From the NCBI GenBank assembly GCA_902797785.1, contig CADBUD010000126.1, forward strand, positions 1 to 21,139: a DNA stretch of 21,139 nucleotides, read 5' to 3'. The first letter of the stretch is position 1; every line of letters starts with the position of its first letter. Below, one piece after another: positions 7,967-15,777 of this stretch. The stretch is from an uncultured Lachnospiraceae bacterium. Lineage in GTDB: Bacteria > Bacillota > Clostridia > Lachnospirales > Lachnospiraceae. The notes beneath the pieces are model-generated. The model saw only the letters and a list, made by a program, of their open reading frames with translations. It was not told where the DNA came from and made no database searches. The translations under genes were made by a program, and so were the position numbers.

Positions 7967-8947
7967 TTACTCCTTTTCTTCTGCCTTCTTCTCATCTTCA
8001 CAAAGCTCTTTCTCTCCCCCGCAGTTGATTACTTCCCTGACCGGAGAGCGAGGCAGTCCGCTGTTTGACAGATATAATCTTCCAATATATTCTCCTAGCA
8101 CACCAATTCCCAAAAGCTGGACACCTGCGAAAAAAATAATCGTGACTATCGTTGATGTCCATCCAATAGACTGCGTGCTTCCGAAAATCCTTTGAATCAC
8201 CAGGATGATTGCAATAATGAAACTCACCACCGTAATGATTCCTCCTATCCTCATCGCAATGCGGAGCGGCTGCACGGAAAAATTCAAAAATCCATTCAGC
8301 CACAATCCCAATAGCTTTTTAAATGTATAATTGGATTTTCCATTCGTCCTTGGCCGATGTTCCACATCAATGTTCGCAACATTCTTCGTAATTGCAAAAA
8401 TAATCCCATAGAGATACGGATAGTTATTGACATACCGGATCATCTCATCTTTTACGAACTTTCTCATCACAAAAAAACTGTTAATCCGAATATTTTTTGG
8501 CTTTCCTAACATGATTTCTGTCATTTTGTTATTTACTATACTACCAAATCTGCGAAACGCACTCTCTTTTTGTTCCGGGTATCTTGCGAAAACAACATCG
8601 TAATTGCCTTCCTCGAGCAATGAAATCATTTGCAGAATCCCCGCGGCAGGCATCTGCATATCATCGTCCATCTCCACAACATAGTCTCCCTGCGCATACC
8701 TGTAGCCTTCCATTACCGCATTGGTCTGACCGACATTCCGTGCCAAATGAATCACATGAATCCGTTTATCTTTTCTTGCCTCTTTTTTTACCAGCTCATA
8801 GACCCCATCCGGACTATAGTCATCCACAAGAATCATTTCATATTCATATCTTTTCTGTTCTGAAAATGCCAAGTCAATTTCCCTTATAACATCCTTAATC
8901 GTTTTCTCGGAATTATATAATCCGATTACGATAGAAACCTTTTTCAT
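7967..8947 (-). CDS. Polyprenyl-phosphate glycosyltransferase, CsbB/GtrB/ArnC type
   Basis: This 326-residue GT2 enzyme has the DDYSPD motif (42-47), a DDDMQ metal-binding motif (94-98), the RTNGKSNYTF stretch (200-209) typical of GtrB/CsbB, then two membrane helices (about 233-254 and 262-285) and GEYIGRLY (285-292). The family transfers a sugar from a nucleotide donor to undecaprenyl phosphate at the inner membrane face. The YfhO-type gene lies directly upstream; in Bacillus and Listeria, CsbB-like and YfhO-like proteins work as a pair in lipoteichoic acid glycosylation. The open frame extends 16 codons further, into yfhO. I chose the ATG at 8,947 because the protein then begins with the conserved MKKVSIVIGLYN and AGGAG lies 10 nt before it. 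The lysine/glutamate-rich C-terminal tail is not unusual. Confidence 0.9.
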   Translation of the reverse strand: MKKVSIVIGLYNSEKTIKDVIREIDLAFSEQKRYEYEMILVDDYSPDGVYELVKKEARKDKRIHVIHLARNVGQTNAVMEGYRYAQGDYVVEMDDDMQMPAAGILQMISLLEEGNYDVVFARYPEQKESAFRRFGSIVNNKMTEIMLGKPKNIRINSFFVMRKFVKDEMIRYVNNYPYLYGIIFAITKNVANIDVEHRPRTNGKSNYTFKKLLGLWLNGFLNFSVQPLRIAMRIGGIITVVSFIIAIILVIQRIFGSTQSIGWTSTIVTIIFFAGVQLLGIGVLGEYIGRLYLSNSGLPRSPVREVINCGGEKELCEDEKKAEEKE

Positions 8948-8948
8948 G

Positions 8949-11798
8949 TTACTTATTCTCCTGTTTTTTCTTCCTGAAATAGAGTTCAAATGCAACTGTC
9001 ATCAAAACACCTGCCGCAAAAGAAAAAAACGCATAAGGATATCCCAGAGGCCTGTAGTGCAATTGAACTGTATGTTTTCCCGGTGAAATCGCAACTCCGG
9101 TAAATGCAGTATTCACTCGATACACCTTATCTGCCTTTTTCCCGTCAATATAAATCTTCCATCCCTTATTATAGAGGATGCTAAGGTATAAAATGCCGCC
9201 TTGATCCGATTTTACGACTCCCTTTAAATCATCTCCACAGTTCTCCTTGATTTTCAAGCGTTTTCCGGACAGATTTTTTGCGTATTTTTTGTAGCTCTTG
9301 ATTGGCATTGCGATAACCTCGATGCTGTCATAGGTGTATTCCCCAATATCTTCAAACTGGCAGTCAATATTCCCATGAAATGATTTAAAATATCCCAGAT
9401 TGATAATATAATCCTGACGATCCCGAATTCCCTGTTTGTCCCCCGCAAAATTTACCATCCGTTTTTTTCTATCTTTTCCATCTGCGGTCAAATAAACCGA
9501 AAAATTTTCATACGGCGTATAGGATAAATATGATGAAAAATATTTTTTCTTTTCAAAAATGTCTTCTTTGAATTCAGGATTCGCTTCTTTTTCATCACGA
9601 TTTTTCCATTCCCACATCGTTTTTACAGAAACAGGTTTCTTTTTCAATCCATTGAACACAACATACAGCTCACTGTTACGTATCTCCTGGTCTGTTTTTA
9701 TCTGTAAATCTGTCCATTTCTTGAACACCGTAAAACTTCCGCCTTCGACAGCTGTCCCATCTGCCGTACACAAAACAGCATCAACCTTTTGATTCTCTAA
9801 CTCCGGCTCTGTCAATTCCGTGACAGGAAGATGATCTAAATCTATTTCATCGTCTTCCATTTCCACACACTGCATCAGCAGCTGTTCTCTTTCTTCCGGA
9901 TCATATTTTATGAATTCGCTCTTTGGCATTACTTTATTATAAACATATCCCAGACCGGCATTATATTGTGACTCTAATATTCGGAAATCATCGTCCGCTG
10001 CTATTTTTTTAAATCCATATCCCGCATATCGGGTCTGTCCTTTATCTTTCCCAAAAAAATATTTCACTCCAAACAAAAAATCCATGCGTGTCCGATTATC
10101 ATTCGAATATGTGCAAACCCGCCGAAATTCCCCTGCACTATTCAACAGCAAATGATTATATTCAAGCCAGTATTTGTCCACAGTGGACAAATACTCCGCA
10201 ACTGTCGGCACCTGATAAAAAATACTGGTGTTTAAGACCGTATGCGCTGCTTTCATGGTATTCCCTTTGTCATCCGGATAATCCACTGTATCGAATCGGT
10301 AAAAATCGTCGCCTTTCCATTCCGCTGCTTTTTTAAACGATGTTTTACTGTATATCTCATAAGTTTTCCCAGGTGACATGAAAATACTCATGCCATTCAA
10401 CATATTTGGACTGTTGCTGCAGATTGGAATCACAATAATACTCAGAACGGTAACTGCTGCAATCCCCAGTTTTCTATAAGCAATGCGCTTCTCATCCTGA
10501 AACACAAAATATAGTAACCCCACTCCAAAACAGATATTTATAACAATCACCAAAGTGTCTAAAGCGGATATCGCATTCCAGAAAATATTTGCCGTCAAGG
10601 TGCAAGTAACAATGATGCAGATCCACGCCACCGCCCCCTTTTTATATTTCGGCGTAAACACTACCGGATCCTCCATTGCATCTGCCGCTGCATAAATGTA
10701 AAAAAAGCAAAGTACATAGCACCATCTTCCAGATGCGTAACTAAATCCATTCATAATACTTTCTGCCAGTGGCAACAATGCACAAAAAGAAAAAATGAAG
10801 AACATAACAATAGAAGTGATTTTTTTCTTTACAAGCAATACCATCGCCGGAATCATGATCACAGCCAGCATATTCAGCCCCAAAACAGAATAATTCGAAT
10901 TCATGTCATAACCTGCTGCAAAAGAAGGAATAAACCGAAGCAATGCTTTCAAGGATGGCAAGATCCGAATATTCACGCCTGTTCCAGTGCTTGCATTACG
11001 CAGTGTATACAATGATGTAAGCATCACCGGTGCCGCCAAAACAACGCCGCCGACAACTGCATAAAGAATATATTTCCCCAATCTCAGTAAAAAACCTGAA
11101 ACGCTCTTTTCTTTTTGTTCCAAGAAATATTTTATCATCACATATGCCGCAATAGCTATTGCCGTCATGTAGGAAAAATACAGACTGGAGAGCACAGACA
11201 TCATCACACTGGTAATCAACAATGTAGGAGACTTTTTATCATCGACCCGGTCAACCCCCAAGACAATGAGTGGAAAAAAGATTAATGCAGTCAAAAAAAA
11301 CACATGGCGAAGAGCAACGAGCGACCATGCGCTAAATGCATATCCTGCAGCAGACAGCACCGATATGAGAAGACTTTTTCTATGATATCGCAGAAATCCC
11401 AGCATAGAAAGACCTGCAAAATACAGCTTTATCACAACAATTACGGAGTATGCGATATCTAACTTTGCATAAGGAAACAGTACCGCAATATAACAAAATG
11501 GATCGAACAAAACCTGCGCATAGTTTCCAATCAAGTCAGAACCAAGCCCTGTATCCCAACTCCAGAATGAAAAGCCCTTTCCACAGAAGAAATCTGTGAC
11601 AACACTTTTTAATTTTGCTAATATGGAATACCATTGAAGAAATCCATCACTTTCCCACAATAGTGTTTTCTGATATAAGACAAACGGAAAAAAGATGACT
11701 GTTCCTATGATAAAAAAAAGAACGGTATACCAAATCCATGCTTTCCATTTTGGCAACAGACCAGCCAATTTTTCTGCCGTACATGTTCTTAAATCCAT
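8949..11798 (-). CDS. yfhO: YfhO-family GT-C membrane glycosyltransferase
   Basis: This 949-residue protein has a dozen or so membrane helices in its first half, a large hydrophilic region of about 400 residues and a final helix near the C-terminus. This is the layout of the YfhO family (PF09586), which is linked in Bacillus, Listeria and Staphylococcus to glycosylation of lipoteichoic acid outside the membrane, using a polyprenyl-phosphate sugar made by a CsbB-like partner. The first outward loop holds the family-like WESDGFLQWY (48-57; D51 is a candidate catalytic residue) and WDTGLGSDLIGNYAQVLFDP (81-100). A longer start 19 codons upstream is rejected: its codons span a promoter, and GGAGG lies 5 nt before the ATG at 11,798. 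Sampled lines are about 33-37% GC, lower than most of the cluster, which suggests separate acquisition. Confidence 0.88.
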   Translation of the reverse strand: MDLRTCTAEKLAGLLPKWKAWIWYTVLFFIIGTVIFFPFVLYQKTLLWESDGFLQWYSILAKLKSVVTDFFCGKGFSFWSWDTGLGSDLIGNYAQVLFDPFCYIAVLFPYAKLDIAYSVIVVIKLYFAGLSMLGFLRYHRKSLLISVLSAAGYAFSAWSLVALRHVFFLTALIFFPLIVLGVDRVDDKKSPTLLITSVMMSVLSSLYFSYMTAIAIAAYVMIKYFLEQKEKSVSGFLLRLGKYILYAVVGGVVLAAPVMLTSLYTLRNASTGTGVNIRILPSLKALLRFIPSFAAGYDMNSNYSVLGLNMLAVIMIPAMVLLVKKKITSIVMFFIFSFCALLPLAESIMNGFSYASGRWCYVLCFFYIYAAADAMEDPVVFTPKYKKGAVAWICIIVTCTLTANIFWNAISALDTLVIVINICFGVGLLYFVFQDEKRIAYRKLGIAAVTVLSIIVIPICSNSPNMLNGMSIFMSPGKTYEIYSKTSFKKAAEWKGDDFYRFDTVDYPDDKGNTMKAAHTVLNTSIFYQVPTVAEYLSTVDKYWLEYNHLLLNSAGEFRRVCTYSNDNRTRMDFLFGVKYFFGKDKGQTRYAGYGFKKIAADDDFRILESQYNAGLGYVYNKVMPKSEFIKYDPEEREQLLMQCVEMEDDEIDLDHLPVTELTEPELENQKVDAVLCTADGTAVEGGSFTVFKKWTDLQIKTDQEIRNSELYVVFNGLKKKPVSVKTMWEWKNRDEKEANPEFKEDIFEKKKYFSSYLSYTPYENFSVYLTADGKDRKKRMVNFAGDKQGIRDRQDYIINLGYFKSFHGNIDCQFEDIGEYTYDSIEVIAMPIKSYKKYAKNLSGKRLKIKENCGDDLKGVVKSDQGGILYLSILYNKGWKIYIDGKKADKVYRVNTAFTGVAISPGKHTVQLHYRPLGYPYAFFSFAAGVLMTVAFELYFRKKKQENK

Positions 11799-11803
11799 AA
11801 AAA

Positions 11804-11808
11804 CCTCC
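11804..11808 (-). promoter_or_regulatory. Ribosome binding site that fixes the yfhO start
   Basis: GGAGG on the minus strand ends 5 nt before the ATG at 11,798. Together with the promoter just upstream it rules out the longer reading frame start at 11,855. Confidence 0.85.
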
Positions 11809-11826
11809 AAAATAATATACTTTTTC

Positions 11827-11855
11827 AATATAGCATAACGAATATTTGGTGTCAA
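11827..11855 (-). promoter_or_regulatory. Internal sigma-A-type promoter for the yfhO cassette
   Basis: On the minus strand, TTGACA (11,850-11,855, perfect -35) is followed after exactly 17 nt by TATATT (11,827-11,832, five of six -10 bases). Transcription should begin near 11,820, giving a leader of about 22 nt before the yfhO ATG. The -35 box overlaps the TGA stop codon (11,852-11,854) of the upstream gene. It is the best-matching internal promoter seen and would let yfhO, the GT2, the aminotransferase and the acetyltransferase, plus genes downstream, be expressed independently of the main promoter. Confidence 0.8.
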
Positions 11856-12886
11856 GCATCAGCCAGGATTTCTTTTACAATCTGATAAACATTTCCTGTC
11901 TTCGGATAACAAAATTCCTGCCGCAGCCGATTCAGCTCTGCTTTATACTCCTTAGGAAGCGAAATCAGCCTGACCAGCTCTTCCGCGTCAGAAACGGCCA
12001 TCGACGGATATTCCTTCTGGATATATTTCGAAAAGGAATTTTTTATCATGGAAAATACGAACAGCTCTCCATCCTTATGATTTAAAAAGGTCGTCCCCAG
12101 CTGTCCACTGTCCGTACATAAAACATCTGTAGCATAGAGTAAATCAGAAGCCGGCATCATGTTCTTTACATAACCGACCCGGTCTAAAAAGCTGCTGTTC
12201 AGCCCTTCTAAGACCACCGCATTATTGACCAGGATAAAATATTCCTCCGGCAGATTCGCAAAAAACGGATAAAAAGGATATCCCGTCTCTTCCTCATTTT
12301 CCTCATCTGCCTCTTCTTCCACAGGAATCGTTCCCATAATCAAAAGACTGATGATTTTCTTCCCTTTAGAGGCCGGAAAGAAGAATTCGATTTTTTCCCG
12401 AATCCTTTCTCTTTGCTCCCTTTCCTCCATACGGAGCGCTGAAGGAAGACTGCAGTCTCCAATCAGTTTGATTCCATCGACATGATAATTCTTTTCCAGA
12501 TTCTTTTGGACAAAGGGGGAGCCGCAGATAATGTGGGTATATCCCTGAAACTTTCCTTTTTCTTTGGCTGAGATTTCCTCCGTCTTAAAAATATAATCAT
12601 ACGGTGTCAGCAAAAGAATCCGCTGATAGTCCTCTTTTCCCTCCAGGTTCCTGGGAACGGAGGCATCAATGCTGATATAATGCTGCTCCACCTTACAGAA
12701 CTGCTTTTTTGCTGTTGCGACAGAGCGCTTCGCCGTCCCCTTCCCTATGGTAGTGTTTCGGAAAAAATACCGGAATTTCATCTGTTCACATGATTCCAGC
12801 GCATTTTTTACCAGCTTTAGATCCTCACTCAATCCTCTTCCACTGCTGCTCAAAAAAGCAACCGTCTGTTCTTCCTCTTTTTTCAT
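11852..12886 (-). CDS. Degenerate TagF-like protein, predicted pseudoenzyme
   Basis: This 344-residue protein would be called hypothetical, but it lines up with the TagF catalytic domain of its neighbours. VAFLSSSGRGLSEDL (9-23) matches ILFLSSRRDDLSGNF of the 593-residue enzyme. RILLLTPYDYIFKT (89-102) sits where RLIQVWHACGAFKT lies. GDCSLPSALRME (143-154) replaces the MPRTD region, GKKIISLLIMGTIP (175-188) replaces GKKVVLFAPTFR, ILVNNAV (218-224) replaces IIKHHPF, and DLLYATDVLCTDSGQ (248-262) replaces DLLFITDVLITDYSS. CYPKTGN (326-332) replaces the terminal CDGK/DFDGK motif. Both catalytic histidine positions and the TDYSS serines are gone, while the frame is intact. An acidic stretch (190-200) is inserted after the lost PTFR motif. 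It starts 1 nt after the GT2-TagF fusion stop codon, so it may be a partner or regulator of that enzyme. No signal peptide or membrane segment is seen. Confidence 0.75.
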   Translation of the reverse strand: MKKEEEQTVAFLSSSGRGLSEDLKLVKNALESCEQMKFRYFFRNTTIGKGTAKRSVATAKKQFCKVEQHYISIDASVPRNLEGKEDYQRILLLTPYDYIFKTEEISAKEKGKFQGYTHIICGSPFVQKNLEKNYHVDGIKLIGDCSLPSALRMEEREQRERIREKIEFFFPASKGKKIISLLIMGTIPVEEEADEENEEETGYPFYPFFANLPEEYFILVNNAVVLEGLNSSFLDRVGYVKNMMPASDLLYATDVLCTDSGQLGTTFLNHKDGELFVFSMIKNSFSKYIQKEYPSMAVSDAEELVRLISLPKEYKAELNRLRQEFCYPKTGNVYQIVKEILADA

Positions 12887-12887
12887 C

Positions 12888-15713
12888 TCACTTTTCCTTT
12901 TCCCTTTTTTTCAAATATTCATTGATGATTCCTGCGATCCGGCTGCTGCTCTTTCCATCACAGGCACCCATATATTTTTTCACGAACCGCTGATACTTTT
13001 CTGAAATCACATGGCGTTTCGTATCCTTTAAATAATCAAACAGCTCTTCCTGCGTCTGATAGACCTCTCCCGGAAGATCCTCCGGATACCGCAGATAGAA
13101 CCCTCTGTCATAGTAGATCAGATCATAGCAGAAGAAGATGATTGGCTTATTTAAGAGTGCGTATTCAAAAATCACAGAAGAATAATCGGTAATCAAAAGA
13201 TCCGATACCAGCATAATATCATTCGTGGAGAAATCCCGAATCACCTTGATATTGTCATAGCTTTGCGGAACAATCGCGTTTTTCATCAGCGGATGCGGAC
13301 AAATCACAAAGACCTGATTCGGCAACAGCTCCTTTGAGAGCTGTTCAAAAGAAAGCTCTGGTTCAAAGATAGTACGGTCTCCCGTGTTATCCCGGAAGGT
13401 CGGTGCATACAATAGCACCTCTTTTCCTTTCAGATCTGCATATTTTTGATAGACTTTCTCACGTCTGGACTCAATATATTTTTGATCAAAAAAGCTGTCC
13501 GTCCTTGGCATACCCAAGGCATGAACCTTTCTGATATCCGTATCAAAGGCATCCGCATAGAGACTCCGGATCTCCTCCGAGGAAACGCAGATCATATTAT
13601 ACTGGATGTGGGTCGCCCGGTCTGTCGGAAGATCCAGTGCTGTCCCTCTCTGTCCAAATTTTTTGAATGCGCCGCAGGCATGCCAGAGCTGAACCACTCT
13701 CTGCTCCGGGCGGAGTTCAAAATATCTTAGATATTTTAGATAGTCGTCCGTAATAATGACCCGGCTCGTCATGACATAATACAAAAATTTGACGGCGGTA
13801 ACGGTGGAATGAGGAAGCTTTTTGGCACAGATTACTTTCTTTCCCTGAATCAGAAGATAGATTTCCTTCATACTTCCTTCTAATTTTCCATCCGAGCGTG
13901 GGGTGATAAATACCGTCCGGTCCTCTAAGACCATATGTTTACAGTGACTGATTGCCCGGCGGATGATCTTGTCCGATACCTTTTCTCCATTCCAGAGCTG
14001 AAGCTTTGCCAGAACCTCGACCGGCTCATTGATACTGTCCTTAAGAGAAAGTTTTTCTTTTTCCTCCATGTAGGAAAGAATCAGATCCCGGCTTTTTTGA
14101 TTGGTCAAATGATTCAAAAAGTTCTCCTCTTGCTCCTCATAAACAATCATTTGATCGCTCGCCAACTGATAATATCCTTTGTGCAGCAGATGGTCTACCT
14201 GCTCCCGGATCGGTATGGAGGCCATTCTATTACGCCTTACAAATTCTACGGAAAAGAATTTATTCTCCAACAGGCTGTCAAAATATACGATATCCGTATC
14301 CTCTTTATTGTAGCGATAGCTGTGATAGATCAGTTCATGATAGAACACCGGCTGGAGATCCCCGTAATTTCCATGATATACCTGTTCCATGTAAATATCC
14401 GTTCTGGATAAAATCAGCTTTTTATAGACAAATTTCATCACATTTTTCACGTAGGTAAATTGTGGGGAAGCAAAGAGGATATAACTGGCCGGTGTACGAT
14501 CCAGTGTCTTGGTGAACAGCTCCTCTTCCGTTTCTGCCTCGACAAAGATCAGGTTATCTGAAAGCATCTCCTCCCTCTTAATCAGCTCCTTCTTCTGCTC
14601 CGGCAGATAGATGCCGACAGGAATCATATTCTGCTTTTGCAGGCTTTGCAGGCAGCGGAGAAACTCCTCCTCTGTCTCCCCTGCTCCTCCATAGAGAGAA
14701 ACGGCAAAATACATTTTTTCCATTGCTTTTTCATGAGTATCCGCCAGATTCAGACAGGAGATATCCGGATAGTCATTGACAAATTTCATGATTTCCGGAA
14801 GATCTAACTGAGACATCCTGAATTTGATTTCCTCAACCAGAAGAGACAGACATTCCTCGTCCAGATCCCAAAATTTCACATAGAACTGATCCAGCAGGAT
14901 ACGGATTTCTTTTTTTAGGATTTCAAAAATATATTCCTTTACTCCTTCGATATTTTCCTCTGCCTCCTGCATGGAATGATAAGCCGGGAAGTCTGTCAGA
15001 ACGCTTTCTTCCGCGCTTTCTAAAATCCAGTCATGTGCCTGGATGTAATCCCGTATCTTTCCTGAGGAAATCGTGGAAGTGATTGCATCCCCGTTGGTCA
15101 TACGGCGATAATGATAGATGACTTTGTTCAAACCGGTAATTTTTTCCGCGCAGTAGACGAACCTCATAGTAAAGACCCCATCCTCCGAATAGGAAATCGG
15201 TGGAAAGGTAAACTGATGCTGGTCAATCGTTTCTTTTTTGAACAGCTTATTCCAAAGAGAGAACGTCCATAACAACTTCAGCTCATATTTTTGAATTGAA
15301 TCTTCATCTAATATCTCATTTAAATTATAAATCTTATAAGTACGGTCTTCATCAAAAATATCATAACTGGCGACCACCAGATCTGCCTTTTCCTCCTCTG
15401 CCCTGTCATACATCGCTTCCAAAGCATCATGCTCTAAGATATCATCGGAATCCATAAAATAAAGATACTCTCCCGATGCCTTTTCCATTCCCAGATTCCG
15501 TGCGGAGGACGGACCGCCATTTTCTTTTTCAAAAGCCATAAGATGAGAATACATCTCCTGATATCGATTCAGGATTTCCTGCGTCCCATCGGTGGAGCCA
15601 TCATTTACGACAATGACCTCATAATCCTCCATGGTCTGGTTCAATACGCTATTTAAGCATTCCTCCAGATATTTTTCTGAATTATATGCTGATATAATAA
15701 CTGATATCTTCAT
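12888..15713 (-). CDS. GT2 glycosyltransferase fused to TagF-type polyol-phosphate transferase
   Basis: This 941-residue protein combines two activities. Residues 1-225 are a GT2 domain with NDGS (37-40), GGPSSARN (66-73), DSDD (88-91), LWNKLFKK (153-160) and SEDGVF (176-181). Residues 640-930 are a TagF-type domain with all motifs: QLWHACG (675-681), MPRTD (735-739), APTFR (770-774), PHP (806-808), TDYSS (842-846) and CDGKSS (918-923). Residues 335-500 look like a second GT2-like fold lacking the metal motif: FASPQ (414-418) stands where MDSDD would, and ENKFFSVEFVRRNRM (483-497) resembles the WNKLFKKE region. Such fusions could add both a sugar and a polyol-phosphate to one growing chain. 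AGGAAG lies 7 nt before the ATG, and a 64-nt gap follows the previous gene, with no promoter seen in it. Confidence 0.9.
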   Translation of the reverse strand: MKISVIISAYNSEKYLEECLNSVLNQTMEDYEVIVVNDGSTDGTQEILNRYQEMYSHLMAFEKENGGPSSARNLGMEKASGEYLYFMDSDDILEHDALEAMYDRAEEEKADLVVASYDIFDEDRTYKIYNLNEILDEDSIQKYELKLLWTFSLWNKLFKKETIDQHQFTFPPISYSEDGVFTMRFVYCAEKITGLNKVIYHYRRMTNGDAITSTISSGKIRDYIQAHDWILESAEESVLTDFPAYHSMQEAEENIEGVKEYIFEILKKEIRILLDQFYVKFWDLDEECLSLLVEEIKFRMSQLDLPEIMKFVNDYPDISCLNLADTHEKAMEKMYFAVSLYGGAGETEEEFLRCLQSLQKQNMIPVGIYLPEQKKELIKREEMLSDNLIFVEAETEEELFTKTLDRTPASYILFASPQFTYVKNVMKFVYKKLILSRTDIYMEQVYHGNYGDLQPVFYHELIYHSYRYNKEDTDIVYFDSLLENKFFSVEFVRRNRMASIPIREQVDHLLHKGYYQLASDQMIVYEEQEENFLNHLTNQKSRDLILSYMEEKEKLSLKDSINEPVEVLAKLQLWNGEKVSDKIIRRAISHCKHMVLEDRTVFITPRSDGKLEGSMKEIYLLIQGKKVICAKKLPHSTVTAVKFLYYVMTSRVIITDDYLKYLRYFELRPEQRVVQLWHACGAFKKFGQRGTALDLPTDRATHIQYNMICVSSEEIRSLYADAFDTDIRKVHALGMPRTDSFFDQKYIESRREKVYQKYADLKGKEVLLYAPTFRDNTGDRTIFEPELSFEQLSKELLPNQVFVICPHPLMKNAIVPQSYDNIKVIRDFSTNDIMLVSDLLITDYSSVIFEYALLNKPIIFFCYDLIYYDRGFYLRYPEDLPGEVYQTQEELFDYLKDTKRHVISEKYQRFVKKYMGACDGKSSSRIAGIINEYLKKREKEK

Positions 15714-15777
15714 TTTATTTCTTCCTGCTTTCCTCTATTTCTCATTGTGTTTTACCACTCTCCTGCCATCGCGTTTC

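Noticed and set aside
11799..11855. Longer N-terminus for the YfhO-type protein (start at 11,855)
   Set aside because: These codons coincide with a near-consensus promoter and the shorter start has a strong ribosome binding site.
11852..12886. Calling the degenerate TagF-like gene a pseudogene
   Set aside because: The frame is intact, starts 1 nt after the previous stop codon with a usable binding site, and conserves the fold landmarks. Motif loss alone does not show gene decay.
13935..14411. Plus-strand open frame of 158 codons
   Set aside because: It lies wholly inside the GT2-TagF fusion gene, has no convincing ribosome binding site and its translation shows no recognisable domain. It is a shadow of the minus-strand gene.
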